Part shown: piece by piece, positions 1 through 8,985 of the stretch
Layout of the letters: every line of letters begins with the position of its first letter
Numbering within the stretch: the stretch's first letter is position 1
Assembly (NCBI RefSeq): GCF_001567585.1
Contig: NZ_LRQV01000037.1
Location: 1-52,705 of the forward strand
Length of the DNA stretch: 52,705 bases
Direction of reading: 5' to 3'
DNA from: Micromonospora rosaria
GTDB taxonomy: Bacteria; Actinomycetota; Actinomycetes; Mycobacteriales; Micromonosporaceae
Program-made: the position numbers and the translations under genes
The notes under the pieces: generated by a model
The model's input: only the letters and a program-made list of their open reading frames with translations
Told to the model about the DNA's origin: nothing
The model's database searches: none

Positions 1-1586
1 CCGCCGTGGTCGGCCCGGCGGTCGCCGCCCTGGTCGACCGCCGGCCGGTCGACCCCCGCCGGTACGTGGAACCACCCCAGGTCGACTCGCTCGACGAGAA
101 CCCGCTGATCCGGATCTCCGGCTGGGCGCTCAACCCCGACCAACGACTGCTGGAGGTCGACACCACCCGCCCCGGCGGCCCCGCCGGCGGCAGCACACCA
201 CCTCGCATCCGGCTCGCCGTGCTCAGCGACTACGACGGGGTCACCTGGCGGGTCGGGGCGACCTACCGCAACGCCGGACGGATCCTGCCCGCCACCGAAC
301 CCGCGCCGCACAGCACCGTCGACGAGATCCGGCAGGAGATCACCGTCGCCGACCTCAGCGGGCGGCTGCTGCCCGCCGTCCCCACCCCCCGCGAGGTCAC
401 CGGCGCGCGGGTGGCGTACGACCCGCAGACCGGCACGCTGATCCGGCCCGAGGGGCTGACCCCGGGGCTGCGGTACACGGTGACCTCGGCCCGGGAAAAT
501 CCGGACGTGAACCTGCTCGCCACCGCCGACGTACCGGCCGGCGACGCGGTGGCCCGGGTGCTGCGGGTCGCCGACGGGGTACCCGACCCGCTGGGCCGCC
601 TCGCCACCCAACTCGCCGAGGAGAACAGCGCCCCGTACGCGCGGGCCAGCGCGATCGAGCAGTTCCTCGCCGAGCACTACCGGGTGGTGGCGGACGCCCC
701 CAGCGGGCACGCGTACCCGAACCTGGAGTTCTTCCTCGTCGGGCCGCGCAACGGCGGCGGGCAGCAGGGCACCTCCGAGCAGTTCGCGGCGGCGTTCGCC
801 GTGCTGGGCCGGCTCTGCGGGCTGCCCACCCGCGTGGTCGTGGGCTTCCGGCCCCGCCAGGACGGCCCGGTCCGGGCGGCCGACGCGATGGCCTGGCCGG
901 AGGTGCTCTTCGACGGGCTGGGCTGGGTGCCGTTCGACCCGATGCCCCGGCCGGACGAGGAACCGCGCCCGGTGGAGGAGGACTTCCGGCCCCGCCCGGA
1001 GCAGACCCCGCCCCCGGACGTCCCGGAGCCGACCCTGGAGCCCTCCCCCACCCCGCCGCCGGCCGCCGGCCCCGACCGGGGTGCCGACCCTCGGGGGCTA
1101 CCGGCTGGGGTGGTGGTCGCCGGGCTCACCGGAGGGCTGCTGCTGGTGGCGGTGGGCGTGCTGCTGGTCCTGGCCGGGCTCCGCCGGTCGACCAGCCGGA
1201 CCCGGCTGGCGGGGGGTGACCCCGGGCAGCGGATCGCCGGCGCCTGGCGGGAGGTGACCGACGCCCTACGCCTGGCCGGTCACCCGGTCGGCGGGGACCT
1301 GGCCGCCACCGAGGTCGCGGAACACGCCGCCCGGGTCCTGGCCGAGGCCCGGGACGGTGTCCGGCCGGACCCGGCGGGACAGACGTCCACGGCCGGGGCG
1401 GGGGTGGTGGAGCTGGCCGGGTTGCTGAACCAGGTGGGGTTCGCCCCCGGCACGGCCACCCCGGAGCAGGCAGACCGGGCGGTGCGCACGGCCCGGGAGT
1501 ACGCGGCCTCCCTGCGGGCCGCCCGGCCCCGGTGGCGTCGGCTGCTCTGGTCGGTGCACCCCGGCCCGCTGCGCTGGCCCAGGTAG
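1..1586 (+). CDS. Transglutaminase-like membrane protein, C-terminal part (5' end outside window)
   Basis: This is the 3' part of a TgpA-type gene (membrane protein with an extracytoplasmic transglutaminase-like domain and a DUF4129-like tail). The frame is open to the window edge, so the usual N-terminal membrane segments lie upstream. Counting from the GTG at base 6, the transglutaminase core spans about residues 200-315, a Pro-rich linker follows (315-365), then one membrane helix (about 366-392) and a cytoplasmic tail. The core looks degenerate: the usual catalytic Cys position reads GTSEQF (Ser257) and the usual His position reads AMAWPEV (Met295), while the FDP segment is kept. This suggests a structural or binding role, not catalysis. 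In actinobacteria such genes usually sit beside MoxR ATPase and DUF58 genes, which would be upstream. Confidence 0.85.
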   Translation, partial: AVVGPAVAALVDRRPVDPRRYVEPPQVDSLDENPLIRISGWALNPDQRLLEVDTTRPGGPAGGSTPPRIRLAVLSDYDGVTWRVGATYRNAGRILPATEPAPHSTVDEIRQEITVADLSGRLLPAVPTPREVTGARVAYDPQTGTLIRPEGLTPGLRYTVTSARENPDVNLLATADVPAGDAVARVLRVADGVPDPLGRLATQLAEENSAPYARASAIEQFLAEHYRVVADAPSGHAYPNLEFFLVGPRNGGGQQGTSEQFAAAFAVLGRLCGLPTRVVVGFRPRQDGPVRAADAMAWPEVLFDGLGWVPFDPMPRPDEEPRPVEEDFRPRPEQTPPPDVPEPTLEPSPTPPPAAGPDRGADPRGLPAGVVVAGLTGGLLLVAVGVLLVLAGLRRSTSRTRLAGGDPGQRIAGAWREVTDALRLAGHPVGGDLAATEVAEHAARVLAEARDGVRPDPAGQTSTAGAGVVELAGLLNQVGFAPGTATPEQADRAVRTAREYAASLRAARPRWRRLLWSVHPGPLRWPR

Positions 1587-1686
1587 CCATCGCGGCCCGG
1601 TCGTCGGGCTCCGCGGACGGGGTGGGCGCAGGCGGGTACCGGAGCCCTGGCCTGTCTCACCCCCGCCGCCCTGCGGCCCTCGGGGT

Positions 1687-1716
1687 CCCGACCACCCCAC
1701 CGGTTCCCGGGTCGGG
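1687..1716. terminator. Possible hairpin between convergent genes
   Basis: CCCGACC (1687-1693) can pair with GGTCGGG (1710-1716) across a 16-base loop. It lies between the transglutaminase-like gene and the oppositely oriented condensation gene. There is no T-run and the stem is short, so this is a weak candidate for a bidirectional terminator. Confidence 0.35.
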
Positions 1717-1746
1717 TGACGGGCGCTTCTCGTCCTTCCCGGCGGG

Positions 1747-3150
1747 CTACCGGTCCTCGGCGAACCGGGTGGCGGTCTCGGCGAACCAGTGGGTGACCTG
1801 GTCCAGGGGGAGGTCCTGGTAGGCGAGGGTCACCACGGTCCGCTCGAAGGTGTCGAGGAAGGCCCGGATGTCCCCGGGGGGCAGCAGGGCGGTGTCGGCG
1901 AAGAGGGAGAGGTGGACCCGGTCGGCGGTGCCCCGGATCCCCATGAAGAGGTCCTTGTTCTTCTCGGGGACCTGCTCCACCCAGGAGAAGGTGCTGGTGG
2001 CGGTGACCCCCTCCAGCTCCCGAAGGGTCGCGGGGGGCCGGGGCCGGCCGGGCAGGTGGGACCAGATGTCGTTGAACTGGCAGCCCCGCCGGGCCCCGGC
2101 CGTGCTGAGCAGCTCCAGGGTGCTGCGCTGCCGGTGCCGGCCGTGGCCCCGGGCCTCGGCCAGGACGGCCGTGCAGTGCCGGACCAGGTCGGCGACGGTG
2201 TCGGCGGTCAGGTCGACCACGGTCAGGATGCCCTGGCTGAGACTGCACACCATGCCCGCCAGCTCCGGGGTCATCCGGTTGCTCTGGAGGATGTCGACGG
2301 GGTAGGCCGGTCCCGGGCAGATGCCCCGCATCAGCGCCGAGGTGACGGCCAGCAGCAGGGTGGAGGGGGTGGCGCGGTAGCGGCGGGCCGCCGGCCCCAC
2401 CGCCATCGCCACCGCCTCGGACTCCAGCACCCCCCGGTGGAACCGGGGGGTGGCCGGGGCGGCCCGGGCGGGAAGCATCCCGGGGTGGGTGCGGTCGAGC
2501 TGCCGCCGGAGGTACCGGGCCGCCTCGACGTCCTGGAGCTGCCCCTCGGGTCGGTGCTCCCAGGCGGCCAGCTCCGCCGGTTGCAGGCCGGGACGGGCCG
2601 GGGGCAGGGGGTGGCCCGCCACCCTAGCCTGGAGCATGGCGGTGAAATCGGCGACGATCAGGTCGGCGCCGATGAAGTCGGCGGAGAGGTGGGAGACGGC
2701 GAGGGTGAGCAGGATCGGGATGCCCTCCTCGAGGATCACCGTCACCCGGATCGGCAGGTCCCGCTCGTGGTCGAAGCCCGCCTCGACGGCCCCGACCAGG
2801 CAGTCGGTGACGATGCTGGTCCAGTCCGTCGGGTCCTGGGCGGGGCGGTCGACCAGCTCGACCGGGAGGACCCCGGAGCCCAGCACCTGCTGGGTGGCGT
2901 CGCCGCTGCTGGTGGGGTGGTACCGGGTCCGCAGGGACTCGTGGCGGCGCAGCAACTCCCCGAGGACCTCCAGCACCTCCCCGACGCTGAGCAGCAGGGG
3001 GATCGGCATCCACCGGGTGAGCACGGCGAAGCTCCGGGCGTCCGGCCAGTCCCGCAGCAGGTCCCAGATGACCTCCTGCCCCCAGGTCAGGGGGGCGGTC
3101 CGGGTCCGGCCGCCGTGGAACTCCACCTCGGTCGCAGAAACAGTGATCAT
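1747..3150 (-). CDS. Free-standing condensation-domain protein
   Basis: A 467-residue protein of the NRPS condensation / acyl-CoA-dependent acyltransferase superfamily. These enzymes join a carrier-bound acyl group to an amine or hydroxyl. An RHESLRTRY segment typical of C domains is at about residues 69-77. The HHxxxDG active-site motif appears as SHLSADF (about 153-159): the second, catalytic His and the Asp are kept, but the first His is Ser and the Gly is Phe. The protein spans a full C domain with no adenylation or carrier domain attached. ATG 3148-3150 overlaps the MATE stop codon (ATGA), so it is translationally coupled and last in the PKS operon. Its likely role is off-loading the polyketide chain from the ACP by ester or amide formation; the acceptor is unknown. 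Confidence 0.82.
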   Translation of the reverse strand: MITVSATEVEFHGGRTRTAPLTWGQEVIWDLLRDWPDARSFAVLTRWMPIPLLLSVGEVLEVLGELLRRHESLRTRYHPTSSGDATQQVLGSGVLPVELVDRPAQDPTDWTSIVTDCLVGAVEAGFDHERDLPIRVTVILEEGIPILLTLAVSHLSADFIGADLIVADFTAMLQARVAGHPLPPARPGLQPAELAAWEHRPEGQLQDVEAARYLRRQLDRTHPGMLPARAAPATPRFHRGVLESEAVAMAVGPAARRYRATPSTLLLAVTSALMRGICPGPAYPVDILQSNRMTPELAGMVCSLSQGILTVVDLTADTVADLVRHCTAVLAEARGHGRHRQRSTLELLSTAGARRGCQFNDIWSHLPGRPRPPATLRELEGVTATSTFSWVEQVPEKNKDLFMGIRGTADRVHLSLFADTALLPPGDIRAFLDTFERTVVTLAYQDLPLDQVTHWFAETATRFAEDR

Positions 3151-4514
3151 GGTGAGCTGGGTACCTCCAGGGCGGGGGTGCGGGGGGCGCGGGCCGGGGC
3201 CCGGGGTGGCCGCAGCACGTGCCGCAGGCAGAACAGGGAGTACGCCAGGCCGGTGGTCCAGCTCGCGACCACCGCCCACATCACCGCCCGGACCCCGAAG
3301 ACCCCGCTGAGCAGGTACGCGAAGGGAAGCTGCACCATGCCGAAGGCTAGGACGGTGCAGAGCAGGGGGGCCGTGGTCCGGCGGGCCCCGTTGAGGTACC
3401 CGTGCAGCACCACCATCACGGTGTAGAGGGCCAGGAACGGAAAGATGATCATCAGGTACTGCGCGGTGATCCGGCGGGTGGTCTCGTCTGAGGTGAAGAG
3501 GGCGGCGATGGGCCGGTGGGCCAGCAGCACCACCACCGAGGCCAGCGCCGTCAGCCCCACCGTCAGGCCGAGGGTGTGCAGCAGGGCCGCCCGGGCCCGG
3601 GCGGTCTGCCCGGCCCCCAGGTTCTGGGCGGCGAAGGTGACCATCGCCCCGGAGAGGGAGAGGAAGGGGATGGCGGTGAGGGCCTCGACCCGGCTGACGA
3701 TGGTGAAGGCCGCCATCACCGCCTCGCCGTACCCCTCGATGATCCAGACCAGCACCATGATCCCGGCGGCGAGGATGATGTGCTGGGTGGCCAGGGGGAA
3801 GCCGAGCCGGGTGGCGTCCACCAGCTCCCCCTGGACGGCCCGGGGGTCGGGACGTCCGCGCGGCAGGGGGTAGATCCGGCCCGAGGCGAGGACCCCCACC
3901 ACCATCGCCACCGTACTGGCCAGGGCGGTGGCCGCGGCGGCCCCGGCGATGCCGAACCCCAGCCCCCCGACGAGGAGCAGAGCCAGCCCGATGTTGAGCA
4001 GGTTCCCGGCGGCCTGCACCCACATCGCCGCCCGGGAGTTGCCCAGCCCCCGCAGGTAGGCGCTGACGGCGGCGGACCCGAAGATGCCGGGGAAGCCGAG
4101 GGAGAGCACCCCGATGAAGTGGGCGCACTGCTCGGCCAGGGCCCCGGTGATCCCCATCAGGGCCAGCACCGGTTCGGCCAGCACGGTGACCAGCAGCATG
4201 CAGCCCACCGTCCAGCAGACCGTGACGGCGGCCAGGGCCACCACCACGTCCCGGCGCTGCCCGTCGGCCCCGGCCCCACGCAGGTGGGCCAAGCGGATGG
4301 TGAAGGCGGTACCCAGCCCGATGAACATCGCGTTCAGCAGGTAGAACAGGGGTCCGGCGGCCCCGACCGCGGCCAGCCCCGCCACCCCGACGTACCGGCC
4401 GACGACGATACCGTCGACGAGCAGGTACACCTGCTGGAAGAGGCTGGCCACGGTCAGCGGCACGGCGAAGCCGAGGATCTGCCGCAGGGCGGGCCCGCTG
4501 GTCATGTCGGTCAC
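3147..4514 (-). CDS. MATE-family efflux transporter
   Basis: A 455-residue polytopic membrane protein with about 12 hydrophobic segments and the pattern of the multidrug and toxic compound extrusion family (for example VDGIVVGRYVG near residue 35 and an AGNLLNIGLALLL helix near 170). MATE proteins export small molecules using H+ or Na+ gradients. It starts at GTG 4512-4514, 18 bases after the PKS stop with a GGGGAC ribosome site; an ATG three codons in is the alternative. It overlaps the condensation gene by four bases. Its position inside the biosynthetic operon makes it the likely exporter or self-resistance pump for the product. Confidence 0.9.
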   Translation of the reverse strand: MTDMTSGPALRQILGFAVPLTVASLFQQVYLLVDGIVVGRYVGVAGLAAVGAAGPLFYLLNAMFIGLGTAFTIRLAHLRGAGADGQRRDVVVALAAVTVCWTVGCMLLVTVLAEPVLALMGITGALAEQCAHFIGVLSLGFPGIFGSAAVSAYLRGLGNSRAAMWVQAAGNLLNIGLALLLVGGLGFGIAGAAAATALASTVAMVVGVLASGRIYPLPRGRPDPRAVQGELVDATRLGFPLATQHIILAAGIMVLVWIIEGYGEAVMAAFTIVSRVEALTAIPFLSLSGAMVTFAAQNLGAGQTARARAALLHTLGLTVGLTALASVVVLLAHRPIAALFTSDETTRRITAQYLMIIFPFLALYTVMVVLHGYLNGARRTTAPLLCTVLAFGMVQLPFAYLLSGVFGVRAVMWAVVASWTTGLAYSLFCLRHVLRPPRAPARAPRTPALEVPSSP

Positions 4515-4532
4515 GAGGTCCCCGATCCCGTC

Positions 4533-7500
4533 TCAGCCACTGCTGACGTCGTACTCGGCCAGTTCCTCGACGTGGTAGGCGATCTCGGCGACGGTCCGGT
4601 CGGCGAGCAGGTCCGCCACGTCGTAGGGCACCCCGTGGCAGACGGCGATGTTGTTGGCCACGGTCGCCGCCATCAGGGAGTCGCCCCCCAGGTCGAAGAA
4701 GTCGGCCTCCACGTCGAGCCGGTCGTAGCCGAAGGCCAGGGCCAGGCACCGGGCGACCGAGGCTTCGGTGTCGGTGTACTCCCCCTCACCCCGGCCCTCG
4801 AGCCGCACCACCACCGCCGCCACGGTGGACCGGATCTTCTCGGTGGCCCGGGCCAGCCGGGCCTGGTGGGCCTCCAGGTGCTCCGCCACGGTGGCCTCGA
4901 TCTCGGGTGAGAGCCCCACGTCGTAGGAGCGGAGCAGGTGCAGCAGGTCCCCCCCGTAGTTCAGCTCCCCACCGAAGAGCCGGGACCGGCCGGACCGCAG
5001 GCCGGCGTCGAGGACGGCCAGCCCCACGGCGGTCGGGAGGGCCTTGAACATGGTGTCGCCGTTGGTGCCGAAGTCGACGGCCATGCCGATCTCCTTCCAG
5101 GCCACCCAGTCCAGGGCGATCACGTGGCAGTCCCCGCCGGCCCGGGCCCGGGCCAGGTTGTCCAGGTAGTAGTTGGCGGCGGCGTAGTCGGCCTGCCCGG
5201 GGGCGGGGAAGACCGAGGCGACCGAGGAGAAGTGGGCGACGAAGTCCGGTGGGTCCTCCCGGGTCGCGGCCTCCAGGACGAAGGCGGCGTGCAGCTTGGC
5301 CCGGACCACCGCGTCGAAGTCGTCGAGTTGCCGGAACATGAGGGTGCTGCCCCCGGGCAGCCCGGCGGCGTGCACCACCCCGTCGATCCGGCCGTGCTCC
5401 TGGCGGATCCGGGTGACCGCCTCGCCGAAGGCCTTGGGGTCCCCGGCGTCCACCGCCAGGGCCCGGACGGTGACCCCCGCCTCCGTCAACTCCCGTACCG
5501 CCCGGAGCCGGCCCGCCAGGGGGCCCTCCGGGGCGGCGGCCAGCAGCTCCGCCCACTCCTCGGCCGGGGGCAGCCCGGAGCGGCTGAGCAGCACCAGGGT
5601 GATGTCGGGTCGGGCGGTGGCGAAGTCCCGGGCCACGGCGAGGCCGAGGGCCCCGGTCCCGCCGGTGATCAGGTAGGTGCCGCCGGACCGGAGGTAGGGG
5701 CGGGGGCCCTCCGCTACGACCGTCGGCTCGATCTCGGGTACCTCGACGAAGACCTCCCGCAGCCGCTGGTCGCCCCGCAGGACGGTCAGGCCGTACTCGG
5801 CGGCGAGCAGGTCGGCCCGCAGCGCCGGGACGGGTACGGCCGGGTCCACGTCGAGGTGCTTCACCCGCAGGTAGGGGTACTCCCGGACGAGGACCTTGCC
5901 GAGGCCGACCAGGGCGGCGTTCTCGGTGACCACCCCCGGCTCCCCCTCCCGGGCGGCGACCGCGGTCCGGGTCAGCACCACCAGGTCGAGCTTCGCCCCG
6001 GCCGCCATCAACGCCTTGGCCAGGTGGAAGAGGCCGTGCAGGTTCTTCGCCGTGCGGCGTTCCAGCTCCTCGACGTCGGGGGCGGGGGTGTCCTCGAAGG
6101 CCAGGGCGTACACCAGGTGGGTGACGCCCTGCTCCTCCACGAGCTGGGCCAGGGGGTCGAGGGCGGCGACCCCGTCGGTGTCGAACACCTCCCCGCCTGG
6201 GGTGACCGGCTCGCCGAGGCGCACCAGCAGGCTCCCCGGCGGCAGGGCGGGGGCCAGCAGGGCCTCCGCCCCGGTGGCCGGGTCGACCAGGGCGAGGACC
6301 CGGGCCTGCGTCGTCGGGTCGACCAGGGGGGCCGGGGCGGGCCGCAGCTCCACGTCGTGGGTCACCGGGTGCCGCTCGGCGGCCCGCTCCAGGGACATGG
6401 TCTGCCGCCAGGTCTGCGGGAAGTCCAGCCAGGCGGTGCTCTCGTCGAAGACGTACCGGGGCAGCCGGACGATCCGGTGGTCCCGGCCGGCGGCCAGGGC
6501 CCGCCAGTCCACCGGCTCCCCGCGCAGGTAGCGGGCCGCCTCGGCGGCGAGGGGGCCCTCGACGGGGGGTTGCCGGCCGTCGGCGAGCAGCCCCTCGATC
6601 CCCCGGCGCAGGTCCTCGGTACCGGTGACGGCCAGGGCGATCCGGTACCGGTGGGCGGAGCGGGAGACCCGAGTGGTGTGGCAGACGTCGGCGATGTCGA
6701 CCCCCGCCAGCCCGTCCTCGTCGAGGAAACGCAGGTAGCTGCGGAGCAGCCCGGTCAGGGAGCGGGGGGTGGCCGCGCTCAGGGTGAACAGGTGCTCCCC
6801 GGGTGCCGAGGGCGGGGGCGGGGTCGCCTGGTACTCCTCCACCACCAGGTGGGCGTTGGTGCCGCCGAGGCCGAAGGCGCTGACCCCGGCGCGGCGCGGC
6901 CCCTGCGGGGAGTCCCAGGGGCGCAGGGCGGTCGGGACGAAGAGGGGGCCGGAGGCGAAGTCGAGCTTCGGGTTGGGGGTGACGTAGTTGGCCTGGGGTG
7001 GCAGCATCCGGTGCCGCAGCACCGTCACGGCCTTGAGCAGCCCGATCACCCCGGAGCCCTCGAAGAGGTGCCCCACGTTGGCCTTCACGGTGCCGACGGC
7101 GCAGAAGCTGCGGTCCGAGGTGTGCCGGGCGAAGGCCTGCTTCATGCCCTCGTGCTCGATGGGGTCCCCGACCCGGGTGGCGGTGCCGTGGGCCTCGAAG
7201 TAGCCGAGGGTACGGGGGTCGATCCCGGCGTTGCGCCAGGCCGCGAGCAGCAGCTCCGCCTGGGACTCGGAGCTGGGGCTGGTGATCCCGTCGGTGTGGC
7301 CGTCGTGGTTGACGGCGCTGCCCCGGATCACCGCGTAGATCTGGTCCCCGTCGGCCAGGGCCTGCTCGGTCCGTTTCAGCACCACCGCCCCGGAGCCCTC
7401 TCCGAAGCCGGTACCGTCGGCGGCCTCGTCGAAGGTCCGGGTCACCCCGTCGGAGGACTCGATGCCGATCGCCGTGTGGGGGTGCTTGACGGGGGCGAAG

Positions 7501-8144
7501 ACGATCCGGGCCCCGCCGACGACCGCCATGTCGCAGTCCCCGGCCAGCAGGGCGTTGCGGGCCTGGTGGACGGCGACGAGGGTGGCGGAGCAGGCGGTGT
7601 CCACCACCAGGCTGGGGCCCCGCAGGTCGAGCAGGTGGGAGAGCCGGTTGGCCAGCATCGCCGGGATGTTGCCGGTGATCGCCTGCTGGCTGGCCGAGGG
7701 CTCCACCCGGGACAGGTAGTCCATGTAGGTCGACCCGGGGTTGGTGGCGAAGCCGACGAAGACCCCGGTCCGGCTGCCCCGCAGCCGGTCGGCGGAGTAC
7801 CCGGCGTCCTCCAGGGCGAGGAACATCGCGCGCAGGACCATCCGGTGGTGGGGGTCGGTGAGGACGGCCTGGCGGGGGGTCATCCCGAAGACCGCGTAGT
7901 CGAAGCTGTCCACCGTGTCGAGGTAGCACCCGTGGTGGAAGTCCAGTCCGGTGTCCTCGATTGGCTCGACGGTGGTGGCCCGCAGGTAGTGCACGTACTC
8001 GCTGAGGGCCTCCCGGCGGCGCTGGGGGAAGGGCCGGGTGAGGCTGGTGCCGGTGCTGACGACCCGCCAGAGGTCGTCGAGCCCGTCCACCCCCGGCAGC
8101 TCCACGGAGGTACCGACGATCGCGACGCTCATTGCTGCGTCCAT
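4533..8144 (-). CDS. Monomodular polyketide synthase KS-KR-ACP without an AT domain
   Basis: A 1203-residue PKS. The ketosynthase spans about residues 5-435 and has the Cys-His-His triad: DTACSA (Cys about 185), EAHGTAT (His about 318) and NVGHLF (His about 358). A linker follows, then a non-catalytic KR half (about 600-805) and a catalytic KR (about 818-1015) with GGTGALG, SSVAS and the YAAAN active-site Tyr. An ACP sits at about 1125-1195 with LGGDSL as the phosphopantetheine site. There is no AT, DH, ER, MT or TE. The KS wording (FGEGSGAVVLKR, GDQIYAVIRGSAVN) resembles trans-AT PKSs, and a separate AT lies immediately upstream. The KR lacks the LDD motif, so alcohol stereochemistry cannot be called. 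Whether the module acts once or iteratively is unknown. The start is 4 bases after the AT stop with an AAGGG site; ATG 8130-8132 is an alternative. Confidence 0.92.
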   Translation of the reverse strand: MDAAMSVAIVGTSVELPGVDGLDDLWRVVSTGTSLTRPFPQRRREALSEYVHYLRATTVEPIEDTGLDFHHGCYLDTVDSFDYAVFGMTPRQAVLTDPHHRMVLRAMFLALEDAGYSADRLRGSRTGVFVGFATNPGSTYMDYLSRVEPSASQQAITGNIPAMLANRLSHLLDLRGPSLVVDTACSATLVAVHQARNALLAGDCDMAVVGGARIVFAPVKHPHTAIGIESSDGVTRTFDEAADGTGFGEGSGAVVLKRTEQALADGDQIYAVIRGSAVNHDGHTDGITSPSSESQAELLLAAWRNAGIDPRTLGYFEAHGTATRVGDPIEHEGMKQAFARHTSDRSFCAVGTVKANVGHLFEGSGVIGLLKAVTVLRHRMLPPQANYVTPNPKLDFASGPLFVPTALRPWDSPQGPRRAGVSAFGLGGTNAHLVVEEYQATPPPPSAPGEHLFTLSAATPRSLTGLLRSYLRFLDEDGLAGVDIADVCHTTRVSRSAHRYRIALAVTGTEDLRRGIEGLLADGRQPPVEGPLAAEAARYLRGEPVDWRALAAGRDHRIVRLPRYVFDESTAWLDFPQTWRQTMSLERAAERHPVTHDVELRPAPAPLVDPTTQARVLALVDPATGAEALLAPALPPGSLLVRLGEPVTPGGEVFDTDGVAALDPLAQLVEEQGVTHLVYALAFEDTPAPDVEELERRTAKNLHGLFHLAKALMAAGAKLDLVVLTRTAVAAREGEPGVVTENAALVGLGKVLVREYPYLRVKHLDVDPAVPVPALRADLLAAEYGLTVLRGDQRLREVFVEVPEIEPTVVAEGPRPYLRSGGTYLITGGTGALGLAVARDFATARPDITLVLLSRSGLPPAEEWAELLAAAPEGPLAGRLRAVRELTEAGVTVRALAVDAGDPKAFGEAVTRIRQEHGRIDGVVHAAGLPGGSTLMFRQLDDFDAVVRAKLHAAFVLEAATREDPPDFVAHFSSVASVFPAPGQADYAAANYYLDNLARARAGGDCHVIALDWVAWKEIGMAVDFGTNGDTMFKALPTAVGLAVLDAGLRSGRSRLFGGELNYGGDLLHLLRSYDVGLSPEIEATVAEHLEAHQARLARATEKIRSTVAAVVVRLEGRGEGEYTDTEASVARCLALAFGYDRLDVEADFFDLGGDSLMAATVANNIAVCHGVPYDVADLLADRTVAEIAYHVEELAEYDVSSG

Positions 8145-8148
8145 CCCT

Positions 8149-8985
8149 TCACTGGATCCTGGCCACGAGGGCGCTCAGGGTGCTGCCGTTGACCTCGTCG
8201 AAGTCGGTGACCCCGGCGGCCCGCAGGGTGGCGACGGCCCGCACCCACTGCACCGGGGCGCAGACCTGCCGGGCCAGCAGCTCCGGCCCCTCGGCGGGTT
8301 CGAGGGCCTCCCCGGTCACGCTGGACACGACGGTGCCGGCCCCGGCGGCGAAGGCGCAGGTGTCCAGCACCGCCCGCAGCTCCGGCACGACCGGGGCCAT
8401 CAGGGGGGTGTGGAAGGGGCCGCTGACGTTGATCGGGACCACTCGGGCCCCGGGCAGGGCGTTGATCGCCTTCGCCGCCACGGCGACCTCGACCCGGTCC
8501 CCGGCGATGGTGGTCTGGGTGTCGGCGTTGACGTTGGCGAGGTGGACCCGGGCCAGGCCGGTCTCCCGCAGGGCCCGCTGGACGAAGGCCGCCGGCACCC
8601 CCTGCACGGCGGACATGCCCCCGCCGGTGATGCTGGCCATCAGCTCCCCGCGCCGCCGCACCACCCGCAGGGCGGTACCGAAGTCGAGCACCCCGGCGGC
8701 GACCAGGGCGTTGTACTCCCCCAGGCTGTGCCCGGCGAAGAAGGGGTACTCCTCGGGCTGCTCCTCGATCCGCTGCCGGCCCAGCAGCGCGTTGACCACG
8801 AAGACGGCCGGTTGGGCGTACCGGGTGTCCCGCAGCTTCCGGTCCGGGTCCCGGGTACACAGTTCCTCGATGGAGTAGCCGAGGATCTCATCCGCCAGGG
8901 CGGTGGTTTCCGGGAACCGCCCGAACAGGCCCGCTCCCATTCCCCTGCGTTGTACGCCCTGGCCCGGAAAGAGCAGACATCGCAC
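8149..8985 (-). CDS. Trans-acting malonyl-type acyltransferase
   Basis: A 278-residue FabD/trans-AT PKS acyltransferase that would load malonyl units onto the ACP of the neighbouring AT-less PKS. It has FPGQGVQ at the N-terminus, GHSLGE with nucleophile Ser about 87, the conserved Arg about 112 (RRGELM), and catalytic His about 192 in GPFHT. Phe before the His is typical of malonyl- and not methylmalonyl-specific enzymes. The phrases DEILGYSIEELC and GHSLGEYNAL resemble stand-alone ATs of trans-AT pathways more than housekeeping FabD. It starts at GTG 8983-8985 behind a strong GAGGAGG site. That start lies inside the 3' end of the preceding gene. Confidence 0.92.
   Translation of the reverse strand: MRCLLFPGQGVQRRGMGAGLFGRFPETTALADEILGYSIEELCTRDPDRKLRDTRYAQPAVFVVNALLGRQRIEEQPEEYPFFAGHSLGEYNALVAAGVLDFGTALRVVRRRGELMASITGGGMSAVQGVPAAFVQRALRETGLARVHLANVNADTQTTIAGDRVEVAVAAKAINALPGARVVPINVSGPFHTPLMAPVVPELRAVLDTCAFAAGAGTVVSSVTGEALEPAEGPELLARQVCAPVQWVRAVATLRAAGVTDFDEVNGSTLSALVARIQ

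Noticed and set aside
1747..4749. A 1000-residue open frame running through the condensation gene, the MATE gene and into the PKS gene
   Set aside because: Only the part after ATG 3150 has condensation-family sequence; the rest is Arg/Pro/Gly-rich shadow of the MATE gene in another frame.
4533..8144. Fragment of a larger cis-AT modular PKS or an enediyne PKS
   Set aside because: The protein begins at KS and ends after ACP with proper gene boundaries, has no AT or DH, and is flanked by unrelated complete genes.
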